NCBI GenBank assembly: GCA_900539345.1
Contig: UQBS01000006.1
Coordinates: forward strand, 20,385-84,384
DNA: 64,000 nt
DNA from: an uncultured Coriobacteriaceae bacterium
GTDB taxonomy: Bacteria; Actinomycetota; Coriobacteriia; Coriobacteriales; UMGS124
Direction: 5' to 3'
Shown one piece after another: positions 1 through 8,558 of this stretch; the first letter of the stretch is position 1, and each line of letters begins with the position of its first letter. The translations under genes were made by a program, and so were the position numbers. The notes beneath the pieces are model-generated. The model was not told the DNA's origin. It saw only the letters and a program-made list of their open reading frames with translations, and made no database searches.

Positions 1-129
1 CTGTTCGGCCAGGTCATCCCCGGTCTGTACTGCGGTGGCGAGTCTTCGGGCGGCATGCGCATCCACGGTCTGGGTCGCGTCATTACGACCGGCTATATCG
101 CGGGCCTGTACGCCGCAACTGAGGAGTAA
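1..129 (+). CDS. FAD-dependent fumarate reductase-like flavoprotein, C-terminal end only
   Basis: Only the last 42 residues lie in the window; the start is upstream of base 1. The visible end contains GLYCGGESSGG, IHGLGRVITTGY and IAGLYAATEE. This matches the FAD-contacting C-terminal end of fumarate reductase/flavocytochrome c-type flavoproteins, in which a Gly-rich loop closes over the flavin near the end of the chain. The flavoprotein encoded at 18896-20533 ends in a closely similar way (IHGLSIGRALTTGYIAGKF), so the two are paralogues. The substrate cannot be judged from this fragment. Confidence 0.75.
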   Translation: MFGQVIPGLYCGGESSGGMRIHGLGRVITTGYIAGLYAATEE

Positions 130-184
130 GGTCGGTCTTCGGCAGACGCCGTGCTTCCGTGCTCTATAGAACCTGATTTCCATG

Positions 185-218
185 AGCCCCCGTCGCATTC
201 GTGCGGCGGGGGCTTTTT
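185..218 (+). terminator. Rho-independent terminator after the partial flavoprotein gene
   Basis: A 13-bp GC-rich stem (185-197 with 202-214, one G-U pair) and a TTCG loop are followed by five T. It lies 55 bases after the stop codon of the partial gene on the same strand. Confidence 0.85.
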
Positions 219-305
219 GGTGGCCGGTGGATGGTTACGTGGGACGGACTTCGGGCACGGTCGAGTTGCTCGCGTAAACCTTTTGTCCAGCTTCTGGGCG
301 TTACG

Positions 306-317
306 TTGCATATGCAA
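306..317. promoter_or_regulatory. 12-bp perfect palindrome TTGCATATGCAA upstream of the ABC importer
   Basis: The self-complementary sequence TTGCATATGCAA lies about 100 bases before the FecCD permease gene, in an otherwise unannotated leader. It could be an operator for a dimeric regulator. No match to a known Fur, DtxR or ModE box is evident, so the assignment is weak. Confidence 0.3.
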
Positions 318-343
318 TCGACCTCACTGTGTCCTGCCCACAT

Positions 344-382
344 AATCACGGATTGCCGTACCTGCTGGTACGGTGCGTGATT
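344..382 (+). promoter_or_regulatory. Two-part hairpin in the leader of the ABC importer operon
   Basis: An outer stem AATCACG/CGTGATT (344-350 with 376-382) encloses an inner 8-bp stem GCCGTACC/GGTACGGT (355-362 with 367-374) with a TGCT loop. It ends 36 bases before the start codon of the permease gene. No poly-T run follows, so it is not a plain terminator. It may be a structured leader or a large operator. I could not match it to the cobalamin or molybdenum-cofactor riboswitch consensus. Confidence 0.4.
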
Positions 383-418
383 CACGCGAGACTGTGACAA
401 CACCGGGGGAGGGCGTAC

Positions 419-1465
419 ATGCCGTGCAAGAATGACTGCAGGCGAATCCGTTGGTCTGATGGCCGGGAGAACCTCGTCATCGCTGCCATGGCTGTGCTTG
501 TGGTTGTGCTCGCCGCCGTTTCGCTGCTCTTGGGTCGCTTTCCCATCAGCCCGGCCGAGGCGCCCGCCATGCTGGTAAACCAAGTGGCGCCCGACCTCAT
601 CGAGCCGACCTGGACCAATCAGCAGGCCTCCATCTTCTTTAATGTGCGTCTCCCGCGCATCGTGCTGGCCCTCTTAATCGGCTGCTGCCTGGCAAGTGCT
701 GGTGCGGCGTTCCAGGGAACGTTCCAGAACCCCCTCGTCTCCCCCGACCTGCTTGGTGCCTCGCAGGGTGCGGCCCTGGGCGCGGCGATTGCCATCCTCA
801 TGGGCCTGTCTTCGATTCAGATCTCGATGTGGGCGTTCGTGTTCTCGCTCATCACGGTCGGTCTCGTGGTGTTCATCTCCATGCACGCGCGGGGCAATCC
901 CATCACCGTCGTCATTCTGGCCGGCGTTATGGTGAGCTCGCTGTTCTCGGCCGGTGTGTCTTACACCAAGCTCGTCGCCGACCCCAATGACACGCTTCCC
1001 GCCATCACCTACTGGCTCATGGGCAGCCTCACCGGCGCCAAGTTTGCCGACATCAAGCTGGTCATCGTGCCTATGTTCATCGGCCTTGTGACATTGCTTG
1101 CCCTGCGCTGGCGCATCAACATCCTCACCATGGGCGACGACGAGGCCGCCACGATGGGCGTGAACGCCCGTTTGGTGCGCTTGCTCGTCATGGTGGCCGC
1201 GACGCTCGTCACTGCCTCGAGCGTGGCGGTCTCGGGCATGATCGGCTGGGTCGGCCTTGTCATCCCGCACTTGTGCCGCATGCTCATCGGTTGTGATTAC
1301 CGCAAGCTTCTCCCGGCTTCCATGGTCATGGGCGCAGGCTTTTTGCTGCTTGTCGACGACGTTGCCCGTGTTGCCACCACGACGGAGATTCCTATCGGCA
1401 TTCTCACCGCATTTGTGGGCGCGCCCTTCTTCCTCTACCTCATCACGAAGGGCAGGAGGATCTAA
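419..1465 (+). CDS. FecCD-family ABC transporter permease
   Basis: This 348-residue, strongly hydrophobic protein is the inner-membrane permease of a type II (BtuC/FhuB/FecCD) ABC importer for metal chelates or oxyanions. Family hallmarks are visible: RLPRIVLALLIGCCLASAGAAFQG near residues 76-99, the NPLVSPDLLG motif just after, and SGMIGWVGLVIPH near residue 270, which contacts the ATPase. Length is normal for the family. The start has a strong ribosome site (GGGGGAGGG). The stop codon overlaps the ATPase start by one base (TAATG), so the two are translationally coupled. Substrate (siderophore, haem, cobalamin, molybdate or tungstate) is not settled by sequence; a nearby molybdoenzyme locus makes an oxyanion possible. 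Confidence 0.9.
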   Translation: MPCKNDCRRIRWSDGRENLVIAAMAVLVVVLAAVSLLLGRFPISPAEAPAMLVNQVAPDLIEPTWTNQQASIFFNVRLPRIVLALLIGCCLASAGAAFQGTFQNPLVSPDLLGASQGAALGAAIAILMGLSSIQISMWAFVFSLITVGLVVFISMHARGNPITVVILAGVMVSSLFSAGVSYTKLVADPNDTLPAITYWLMGSLTGAKFADIKLVIVPMFIGLVTLLALRWRINILTMGDDEAATMGVNARLVRLLVMVAATLVTASSVAVSGMIGWVGLVIPHLCRMLIGCDYRKLLPASMVMGAGFLLLVDDVARVATTTEIPIGILTAFVGAPFFLYLITKGRRI

Positions 1466-2259
1466 TGCCTATCGAGATCGAGCATTTGAGCTTTTTTTAC
1501 GGCGCGCGTGAGATCCTGCACGACATCAGCCTCACGATTCCCGACCGCACGCTTGTCAATGTGCTGGGCCCCAATGGCGTGGGCAAGTCGACGCTGTTCC
1601 GATGCATCCTGTGCCTCAATGCCAACTACACCGGAACGATCACGGTTGACGGGCGCGACCTGCGCAAGATGCCCATCCGCGAGCGCGCCAAGCTCATCTC
1701 CTATATCCCGCAATCGCATTCCAGCGTCTATAACTACGAGGTCATCGACGTCGTGCTCATGAGCACGGGAACCGACCTGGGCCTGTTCAACAACCCGCGC
1801 AAGGCCCACAAGGACCGCGCGATGGAGGCCCTCGACAAGATCGGTATCGCCCATTTGGCGCATCGCCCCTACACCGGGATCTCGGGTGGCGAGCAGCAGA
1901 TGGTGCTTATCGCGCGCGCCTTGGCCCAGAACGCCAAGACCATCGTGATGGACGAACCCACAAGCGCCCTCGACTACGGCAACACCGTGCGTGTGCTGTC
2001 GTGCGTGCGTCAGCTTGCCCGCGACGGCCTTTCCATCATCCAGTCGACGCATCAGCCTGACCAGGCGTTTCTGTATGCCGATAAAACCCTCGTCATCTAT
2101 GACGGGCGCGTGAAGGCTTTCGGCGACCCCAAGGACGTGGTCACGGCCGGGCTCATCTCCGATATCTACGGCGTCGACGTCGAGATTAACTCGCTCTACG
2201 ACGACCGCGTGCGTGTGTGCGTGCCGACACATGAGATTGAAAACATGCCCGCGCGTTGA
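1465..2259 (+). CDS. ABC transporter ATP-binding protein (FecE/BtuD type)
   Basis: This 264-residue ATPase powers the importer encoded around it. Walker A GPNGVGKST lies near residue 34, the Q-loop region YIPQSH near 80, the signature ISGGEQQM near 138, Walker B IVMDEPTS near 158, and the switch histidine in STHQPDQ near 195. Its ATG overlaps the permease stop codon and uses the ribosome site AGGAGGA inside the permease gene. Length and motif order are typical of FecE/BtuD proteins. Confidence 0.92.
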   Translation: MPIEIEHLSFFYGAREILHDISLTIPDRTLVNVLGPNGVGKSTLFRCILCLNANYTGTITVDGRDLRKMPIRERAKLISYIPQSHSSVYNYEVIDVVLMSTGTDLGLFNNPRKAHKDRAMEALDKIGIAHLAHRPYTGISGGEQQMVLIARALAQNAKTIVMDEPTSALDYGNTVRVLSCVRQLARDGLSIIQSTHQPDQAFLYADKTLVIYDGRVKAFGDPKDVVTAGLISDIYGVDVEINSLYDDRVRVCVPTHEIENMPAR

Positions 2260-2349
2260 CACCTCGTTGCTCTGCCCGCCTGCGCCTTGGGGCGCCGGTG
2301 GTTTTCATAGGGGCCTTCGGGCCCGTTGGTTTGAGAGAAAGGAATGCGG

Positions 2350-3471
2350 ATGGTAAAGAACGCAAGTCGCCGCACGTTCGTCGTGGCCCTGTGCTCGGCT
2401 GCCTTGGCATGCGGCTTGGCCGTTGCGCCTCTGGCTTTTGCCGACACAGCAGCTACGAGCGACAAGGCAAGCGCCGCTCAGACCGGTGAGACGCGCGAGT
2501 TTACCGATTCTCTGGGCCGCACCGTCGAGATCCCGGCTGAGATCACGGCCATCGCACCCTCGGGCTTCCTGCCTCAGCAGGTGCTCCTGACGGTCGCCCC
2601 TGAGAAGATGGTTGTCCTGGCCAGCTCCCTCACCGACTCGCAGGCTCACTTCTTCGGCGAGCAGTATGCGGGCCTCGAGGAGGTCGGCGCCATCTTCGGC
2701 GCCAAGGGCGACTTCAACCGCGAGGCCGTTGCTGCTTCCGGCGCTCAGATTGTCATCGACGTGGGCGACACCAAGAAGGGCATGGCCGAGGACCTCGACG
2801 CCCTTCAGGAGCAGCTCGGCATCCCCTGCGTCCACATCTCCAGCAACCTGGCCACCTACGGCGACTGCTATCGCGCCCTGGGCGAGCTGCTCGGTGTTGA
2901 GGAGCGCGCCAACGAGATCGCTGACTACTGCGACGCCGCCTACAAGGAGATTTCCGACGTCATGGAGACCATCCCGGTTGAGGATCGCGTCGACGTGCTG
3001 TACCTCAGCGGCGAGGACGGACTGTCCTGCGTGGCCAACAGCTCCTATCAGGCCAACGTCGTCGACATGGTCTCCGATAACATCGCCGTGGTTGACGACC
3101 CCTCCGGCAAGTCCAACCAGACGAACATGGAGCAGATCGTCAGCTGGGACCCCGAGTTCATCATCTTCGCCCCGAAGAGCGCCTATGACCTCGCCGGCAC
3201 CGACGCCACCTGGCAGACGCTGACCGCCATCGAGGGCGGCAACTACTGCGAGGTTCCCAGCGAGCCTTACAACTGGCTCAACGGCCCGCCTTCTGTGAAC
3301 CAGGTCCTGGGTATGCAGTGGCTGCCCCGCGTGCTGTATCCCGAGAAGTTTGACGACGACATGTATGAGACTGTCGCCGCGTACTACAAGACTCTGTACC
3401 AGTACGACCTGTCTGAGGACGAGTTCAACGAGATCACCGCTCGTGCCGTCCCTGTGGTCGACCAGAAGTAG
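2350..3471 (+). CDS. ABC transporter periplasmic-type substrate-binding protein
   Basis: The product (373 residues from this start) is the extracytoplasmic binding protein of the same importer. It begins with a signal peptide (KNASRRTF, then a hydrophobic stretch to LAFA). The mature part starts FTDSLGRTVEIPAEIT, the classic opening of the class III (BtuF/FhuD/FepB, PF01497) fold, and ends with YNWLNGPPSVNQVLG and a conserved C-terminal helix region. An ATG at 2344 is also in frame, but the GAGAAAGGA ribosome site abuts it directly; 2350 has a 6-base spacer and is preferred. The twin Arg in the signal allows Tat export, but Sec is also possible. Ligand unknown. Confidence 0.88.
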   Translation: MVKNASRRTFVVALCSAALACGLAVAPLAFADTAATSDKASAAQTGETREFTDSLGRTVEIPAEITAIAPSGFLPQQVLLTVAPEKMVVLASSLTDSQAHFFGEQYAGLEEVGAIFGAKGDFNREAVAASGAQIVIDVGDTKKGMAEDLDALQEQLGIPCVHISSNLATYGDCYRALGELLGVEERANEIADYCDAAYKEISDVMETIPVEDRVDVLYLSGEDGLSCVANSSYQANVVDMVSDNIAVVDDPSGKSNQTNMEQIVSWDPEFIIFAPKSAYDLAGTDATWQTLTAIEGGNYCEVPSEPYNWLNGPPSVNQVLGMQWLPRVLYPEKFDDDMYETVAAYYKTLYQYDLSEDEFNEITARAVPVVDQK

Positions 3472-3507
3472 TTTGTAAAGCAGGCTTCCTCTATAAGCTC
3501 TACCAAG

Positions 3508-3549
3508 AACCGTCGTCCGTGTCTCAAGGGGCATGGGCGGCGGTTTTTT
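3508..3549 (+). terminator. Rho-independent terminator after the ABC importer operon
   Basis: An 11-bp stem (3508-3518 with 3535-3545, two G-U pairs) is followed by a run of six T ending at 3549. It closes the three-gene importer operon. Confidence 0.8.
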
Positions 3550-3710
3550 GCACTCTTAGAGAGAAATGCCAGTTCAGAGCCTACACAACAATGCATTAAA
3601 GCGTCGTAGAGCTTCATCTGGAGCCGCCAAGGGGCAAAAATCTGGAAACAGATGCGATGAATGTGCAGGCGCCGATGGGGTCGGTGCAAGACAGGCAAAG
3701 AGGAGCGACG

Positions 3711-4865
3711 ATGGACGATAAGACGATGTGCACGGCGATTGACGACGAGGCTGCCGAGCTCGACGCAGCCGACGCGCGTGTCGAGCTCGCCCCTGCGGAA
3801 GACGCAACGGTCGCCCCCGAGGTCGCCGAGACTGCTGAGACCCCCGAGGAAGTGGCCGCCCGCGAAGCTGCCGAACTTGCCGAGAAGCGCGAGCGCGAGG
3901 CCCGCGAGGCCGCGGAGCGTGCGGCTGCCGACGAGGCTGCCCGCGAGGAGCGTGCCCAGGCTGCTGTCGAGAAGCTCTCGAAGGGCGCCGGCTGGGCCGC
4001 GCAAGCGGGCGTCTACTACGACGCGTCCCATGGTGCGGTAAAGGCAACGAGCGTGTCCTCGGCAAAGCAGGCAGGCCGTCCCGCCGACGACGAAGACGCT
4101 GCTACCGACGAGCTGACCGAAGACGAGCTTGTCGCCGACCTCACCGACGTTGCGCGCGAGGCCGGCTCCCTCGACGACATCCAGGCCAGCGAGGCTGACG
4201 CCGGCTACATCGACCCTGTCGTCTTCGGCCGCATGGTCGCCAAGGTCACCGAGGCCGTGACGCGCAACCCTTTGCAGCGAGAGCTGTTCTACAAGGTCCT
4301 CTCCTTCTGCCAGGAGTCCAAGCCCCTGCGCGAGATCGAGCAGATGGTCATGGCGCTGCCGGGTTTCGAGCGCACCTCGGCCAACGCCTACCATTTCATC
4401 GCCGTCATGGAAAACGCTGGCGGTCTGGAGCGTTTCGAGCTTGACGACGAAGGCGATGTCGTGGATGACGCCCGCAAGGCCGGGCTTACCGAGGACGAGA
4501 TCGACGACCTTGTGGCCGAGTACGCGTTCATGACCACGCCGGCCGGGCAGGCCGTGGTGGAACAGCACACGCCCCGCGCGCGCATCATCGAGCTTTTGGG
4601 CCTCGTGCCCGAGCGCCGCGACACCTACATCGAGCTCATGGAGTTCCTGGCCGAGGAGCCTCGTACCTACAACGAGGTCACGCAGCTGCTCGACGGCCGC
4701 GACGTGCTCTGGCACCTGGACTCCAAGGGCAATCCTGAGCGTATGCAGCCCAGCGTCTTCTTGGACAAGCTGCATGACGCCGCCGCCATCGAGTGGCACC
4801 AAGGTTGGCAACTTAGCGAGGAGGGTCGCACCTACCTCGATGAGTTGAAGAGGGTCCAAAACTAG
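3711..4865 (+). CDS. Unknown cytosolic protein with charged N-terminus, next to a molybdoenzyme
   Basis: I do not recognise this 384-residue protein. An ATG at 3657 is in frame, but 3711 has a clear AGAGGAG ribosome site and begins MDDKTMC, so it is preferred. The first 130 residues are rich in Ala and Glu and read as a charged helix or coiled coil. The rest (about 150-384) is folded-looking, with alternating helices and a C-terminal segment (DKLHDAAAIEWHQGWQLSEEG) that resembles a winged-helix end. There is no signal peptide or membrane segment. It lies 47 bases before the molybdopterin oxidoreductase gene on the same strand with no terminator between, so it may be co-transcribed and serve as an assembly or regulatory partner. 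That role is inference from position only. Confidence 0.7.
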   Translation: MDDKTMCTAIDDEAAELDAADARVELAPAEDATVAPEVAETAETPEEVAAREAAELAEKREREAREAAERAAADEAAREERAQAAVEKLSKGAGWAAQAGVYYDASHGAVKATSVSSAKQAGRPADDEDAATDELTEDELVADLTDVAREAGSLDDIQASEADAGYIDPVVFGRMVAKVTEAVTRNPLQRELFYKVLSFCQESKPLREIEQMVMALPGFERTSANAYHFIAVMENAGGLERFELDDEGDVVDDARKAGLTEDEIDDLVAEYAFMTTPAGQAVVEQHTPRARIIELLGLVPERRDTYIELMEFLAEEPRTYNEVTQLLDGRDVLWHLDSKGNPERMQPSVFLDKLHDAAAIEWHQGWQLSEEGRTYLDELKRVQN

Positions 4866-4878
4866 GCGCTCTTCCGTA

Positions 4879-4888
4879 TACGTACGTA
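4879..4888. promoter_or_regulatory. TACGTACGTA palindrome upstream of the molybdoenzyme gene
   Basis: A perfect 10-bp palindrome preceded by an overlapping CGTATACG palindrome lies 25 bases before the molybdopterin oxidoreductase start. The regulator gene at 9479 is preceded by two GCGTACA repeats that share the CGTAC core. This may be the binding site of the adjacent LuxR-type regulator. Evidence is positional and weak. Confidence 0.25.
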
Positions 4889-4912
4889 AAAGCAAGGGAG
4901 AGGGAGGAAAGC

Positions 4913-7786
4913 ATGGCAGCAAACACCAACGTCACACGCCGCAGCTTTGTCAAGGCAGCAGCGCTTGCCGGCGCGGCGGTGGCCATCGGCACCCAGATGA
5001 GTGGTTCTCTCGTCGAGGCGCCTGCGGCATACGCTGACGAGGCTGACGACGTCAAGAAGGTCTACACCTCTTGTCACGGCTGCATCCAGATGTGCCCGGC
5101 CGTCGCCACCATCGAGAACGGCGTGGTCACCAAGCTCGAGGGCGACGACCGCGCCCCCGTGTCTAAGGGCTCTCTGTGCATCAAGGGCCTCAACCAGCTG
5201 CACACCATGTACAGCCCGCGTCGTATCCTGCACCCGCTGAAGCGCGTTGGCGAGCGCGGCACGACCGACTTCGAGGTCATCTCCTGGGACGAGGCTATCG
5301 AGCTTGCGGCCACCCAGATCAAGGATGCCATCGACCAGTACGGCAACTACGCCTTCTTCTCCTCCGTCGGCGGCGGCGGTTCCTACTCGTTCATGGAGGC
5401 CATGACGCTTCCCATGGCGTTCGGCTCCCCCACCGTCTTTGAGCCTGGCTGCGCCCAGTGCTACCTGCCCCGTTGGTCCCTGTCGAAGCTCTTCTACGGC
5501 GGCGACGACCAGTCCATCGCAGACAACGCCGTCCAGGAGATTTTCCGCGACGAGGAGAACAACAAGACTGAGCTCGTCGTGATCTGGGGCGCCCAGCCCT
5601 CCGTCTCCGAGACCGCTGAGTCCGGCCGCGGCATGGCTGAGCTGCGCGCTCGCGGTGTCAAGACGATCGTCGTTGACCCGAACTTCTCGCCCGACGCCGC
5701 CAAGGCCGACGTGTGGCTCCCTGTTCGTCCCGAGACCGACACGGGCGTGCTTCTGTCCTGGTACCGCTACATCTTCGAGAACAAGCTCTACGACGAAGAG
5801 TTCACCAAGTACTGGACGAACCTGCCCTTCCTGATCGACCCCGACACCAAGCTTCCCGTCAAGGCCCAGGAGCTCTTCCCCGATTTCCAGCAAACTACGC
5901 CCGAGAACACCCCGGCGTACGTGTGCTACGACCTCAAGACCGGCGCCGTTGCTCCCTTCGAGTACAGCGCTCCTGCTGACTCCGCCGTTGACCCCGAGAT
6001 CTTCTGGGAGGGCGAGTACGAGGGCAAGACCTACAAGACCGCCGGCCAGATCTACAAGGATCAGGCTGAGCCCTGGACCCTCGAGCACACTGAGGAAGTC
6101 ACCTGGGTTCCCGCCGACCTCAACGAGAAGGCCATTAAGATGTACGCCGAGAACTGGGGCGGCATCGCCAACGGCGTCGCGGCTGACATGAGCGAGTCTG
6201 CCTCCCAGGTGCCTCTGGGCTGCATGGGCCTGGATGCCATCATGGGCCGCATCAACAAGCCCGGCGTCACCATGACGCAGAAGGGCGGCGGCTACTTCGC
6301 CACCATGACCGACACCGGTGAGACCGTCAACACTCGCCCGGTCACCTACAACAACGGCTTTAGCGGCATGTTCTCCGACATGTACGGCGTGGGTGCCGTC
6401 ATCGGCATGTCCGACGCTGAGAACGAGGAGCGCATCAAGGCTCTGGGCGAGGCTATGCCTGACTCCCAGAAGACCCTCAACAAGCTGCTCCAGGACCGTC
6501 TGGGCATGAAGTACCACAAGGGTCTCTACGCTTGGTGCCACTCCCACATCCCTACGGTGCGCGAGGCCATCGCCACCGGCGAGCCCTTCAAGCCGCGCGT
6601 GTGGTTCGACATGTCGGGCAACAAGCTCGCGATGCTCGGTAACGCCAAGAGCTGGTACGACGTCTTCCCCGAGGTGGACTTCATCATCGGCCAGTACCCG
6701 ATGCTGACCTCCTTCCACATTGAGGCCGCCGACCTGGTCTTCCCGCTGCGCGAGTGGCTCGAGGAGCCCATGGTCAACATGACCCAGCTCGACACCCAGT
6801 GGCTGCAGAACGAGTGCACCCACATCGGCGAGACCGTCTCCCACTCCATTCCTGCCGCACAGGTCATCAAGAAGTGCCAGGAGCTGTGGGGCGGCTCCAT
6901 CCCCGGTGGCCTCGAGCTCGCTCCCGGCGTCTCTGCCTACCTGGGCAACGCCACCGAGCAGGAGGTCAAGGACTCCACCGCGCAGACTCTGGGCGCTGCT
7001 GACTGGGATACGCTCCAGTCCGACATCGACGCCTACGTGCCTTGCGTGACGCCCGACTACTTTAACTACCTGCAGCATGAGCAGCTCTGCGACGACGGCC
7101 TGCCTTCGGGCTTCGCCACCGAGTCGCGCAAGGTCGAGGTCTACTGCCAGATGCTTCTGCGTATGGCCCGCAACGGCTACCCGTTCTGCTACCCCGAGCC
7201 GCAGGAGGCCTGCGACGACTACAGCCCGATCTGCGCGTTCATCGAGCCTGCCGAGTCGCCCATCAACGACGAGGCCAACGGTGAGGGTGGCCAGTACCCG
7301 TTCATCCTGACCTCCGGCCGCGTGCCGTACTTCCACCATGGCACTATGCGTCACGCTGCGTTCTCCCGTGAGCTCTATCCTGCGCCTCACGTGCGCATCA
7401 ACCCGCGCTCCGCTGCCGACCTCGACATCGCCGACGGCGACTGGCTCAAGATCACGAGCCGTCGCGGTGAGATCGCCGGCATCGCCGAGCTCACCGAGGG
7501 CGTGGCCCCCGGCGTTGTCTGGATGGAGCGCTACTGGAACCCCGAGTGCTTCGACGAGTCCATCCCCGCAGAGCAGCGCTCCGCTGGCTGGCGCGAGATG
7601 AACGTCAACGTGCTGACCAAGAACGATGCCCCGTTCAACGAGGTGTACGGCTCTTACACCAACCGCGGCTTCACCGTGCGCGTGGAGAAGGGCGACAAGC
7701 CTGCCAACGTTTGGATTGAGCCCGAGGAGTTCCAGCCCTTCATGCCCACGCTCCAGAGCGAGCCCAAGACTGAGGATGTGTTCTAA
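4913..7786 (+). CDS. Tat-exported molybdopterin oxidoreductase, DMSO reductase family catalytic subunit
   Basis: This 957-residue protein is the catalytic subunit of a bis-molybdopterin enzyme. A Tat signal (TRRSFVKAAALAG, residues 8-20) directs folded export. Cys54, Cys57, Cys61 and Cys89 (SCHGCIQMC and GSLCIKG) hold a [4Fe-4S] cluster. The EPGCAQCYLPRW segment (Cys180, Cys183) lies where the molybdenum ligand is normally found. A C-terminal molydopterin-binding domain is seen from about 790 (FILTSGRVPYFHHG, then RINPRSAADLDIADGDWLKI). The stop codon overlaps the ferredoxin subunit start. The family includes many substrate types, among them the catechol dehydroxylases of gut Eggerthella relatives; the exact substrate cannot be read from the sequence. 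The absence of a membrane anchor gene in the operon is notable. Confidence 0.93.
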   Translation: MAANTNVTRRSFVKAAALAGAAVAIGTQMSGSLVEAPAAYADEADDVKKVYTSCHGCIQMCPAVATIENGVVTKLEGDDRAPVSKGSLCIKGLNQLHTMYSPRRILHPLKRVGERGTTDFEVISWDEAIELAATQIKDAIDQYGNYAFFSSVGGGGSYSFMEAMTLPMAFGSPTVFEPGCAQCYLPRWSLSKLFYGGDDQSIADNAVQEIFRDEENNKTELVVIWGAQPSVSETAESGRGMAELRARGVKTIVVDPNFSPDAAKADVWLPVRPETDTGVLLSWYRYIFENKLYDEEFTKYWTNLPFLIDPDTKLPVKAQELFPDFQQTTPENTPAYVCYDLKTGAVAPFEYSAPADSAVDPEIFWEGEYEGKTYKTAGQIYKDQAEPWTLEHTEEVTWVPADLNEKAIKMYAENWGGIANGVAADMSESASQVPLGCMGLDAIMGRINKPGVTMTQKGGGYFATMTDTGETVNTRPVTYNNGFSGMFSDMYGVGAVIGMSDAENEERIKALGEAMPDSQKTLNKLLQDRLGMKYHKGLYAWCHSHIPTVREAIATGEPFKPRVWFDMSGNKLAMLGNAKSWYDVFPEVDFIIGQYPMLTSFHIEAADLVFPLREWLEEPMVNMTQLDTQWLQNECTHIGETVSHSIPAAQVIKKCQELWGGSIPGGLELAPGVSAYLGNATEQEVKDSTAQTLGAADWDTLQSDIDAYVPCVTPDYFNYLQHEQLCDDGLPSGFATESRKVEVYCQMLLRMARNGYPFCYPEPQEACDDYSPICAFIEPAESPINDEANGEGGQYPFILTSGRVPYFHHGTMRHAAFSRELYPAPHVRINPRSAADLDIADGDWLKITSRRGEIAGIAELTEGVAPGVVWMERYWNPECFDESIPAEQRSAGWREMNVNVLTKNDAPFNEVYGSYTNRGFTVRVEKGDKPANVWIEPEEFQPFMPTLQSEPKTEDVF

Positions 7787-8388
7787 TGAGAAACTGCCTT
7801 GTTATCGATCTGGACCGCTGCTCCGGCTGCGACTCCTGCATCGCCGCTTGCAAGCATGAGAACGGCATCGGCCTGGGCGTGTACCGCAACACCGTGGACC
7901 GTATGGGCCCCATCGGCGAGTGGCCGCGTCCGCAGCAGTACTGGCTGCCCCGCCAGTGCCAGCAGTGCGATAACGCCCCCTGCCTTGAGGTGTGCCCCAC
8001 CGGCGCCACCTACCGCGAGGACGAGTACGGCCTGATTGTCATCAACCAGGAGCAGTGCATCGGCTGCCAGCAGTGCATGACTGCCTGCCCCTTTGACGCT
8101 CGCTGGTTCGACGCCGCCAACTCCGTCGTCGAGAAGTGCGATGGCTGCATTGACAGGCTCAAGAAGGGCGAGAAGCCCGCATGCGTGCACAACTGCTGCT
8201 GCGGTGCCCGTCTCTTCGGTGACCTCGACGATCCCGAGTCCGATGCCTCGAAGGCACTGGCTGCGGCCGACCCCGCGTCGCTGCACCAGTTCAACGACGA
8301 GGTCGGCGCCTCGCCCCGTACGGTTTACATCCTGTCGGAGAAGGTATGCCCCTGGCAGGACGAGAAGACCGCCTATCGCGCTCGCTAG
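7786..8388 (+). CDS. Four-cluster ferredoxin-like electron-transfer subunit (DmsB/NrfC type)
   Basis: This 200-residue protein carries sixteen Cys in four groups: Cys12/15/18/22, Cys58/61/66/70, Cys91/94/97/101 and Cys118/121/133/137. This is the arrangement of DmsB/NrfC/PhsB subunits, which pass electrons to the molybdopterin subunit. Two extra Cys (138 and 139) follow the last group. It has no signal peptide and would be carried out by the Tat signal of its partner. Its ATG overlaps the catalytic subunit's stop (TAATG), so the two are translationally coupled. No DmsC or NrfD anchor follows, so the route of electrons from the quinone pool is unclear. Confidence 0.93.
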   Translation: MRNCLVIDLDRCSGCDSCIAACKHENGIGLGVYRNTVDRMGPIGEWPRPQQYWLPRQCQQCDNAPCLEVCPTGATYREDEYGLIVINQEQCIGCQQCMTACPFDARWFDAANSVVEKCDGCIDRLKKGEKPACVHNCCCGARLFGDLDDPESDASKALAAADPASLHQFNDEVGASPRTVYILSEKVCPWQDEKTAYRAR

Positions 8389-8431
8389 TGTGATGCGTCG
8401 TTCCCTTTGAGCGGGATGCGTTGAATGATTG

Positions 8432-8469
8432 ATGGGGGCGAGGTTGCCTGTGTGGCGCCTCGCCCCCAT
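8432..8469 (+). other. Perfect 12-bp hairpin between the ferredoxin subunit and TorD genes
   Basis: ATGGGGGCGAGG (8432-8443) pairs perfectly with CCTCGCCCCCAT (8458-8469). No T run follows. It lies 44 bases after the ferredoxin subunit stop and 90 bases before the chaperone gene. It may protect the 3' end of the structural-gene mRNA or lower downstream expression, so that less chaperone than enzyme is made. That role is inference. Confidence 0.6.
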
Positions 8470-8558
8470 GACACAAAGGGACGGGTGCAATGTGTTGTTC
8501 CCGGACCTTGCAAGATGGAGCTGCCGCTTGTGCGGCGTTGTCACGGAGAGGAACCACA

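Noticed and set aside
339..418. Cobalamin or molybdenum-cofactor riboswitch before the FecCD importer
   Set aside because: The conserved cobalamin box and the multi-helix cores of both riboswitch classes are absent; only a simple two-part hairpin is seen.
4862..7390. 842-codon open frame on the minus strand opposite the molybdoenzyme
   Set aside because: Antisense shadow; composition is typical of antisense frames in GC-rich DNA (Val/Gly/Leu/His-rich) and no start site is present.
8490..8558. Longer N-terminus for the TorD protein starting at 8490
   Set aside because: No ribosome site at 8490, whereas GGAGAGG stands at the right distance before 8559; the added residues overlap the hairpin side and are Cys/Arg-rich.
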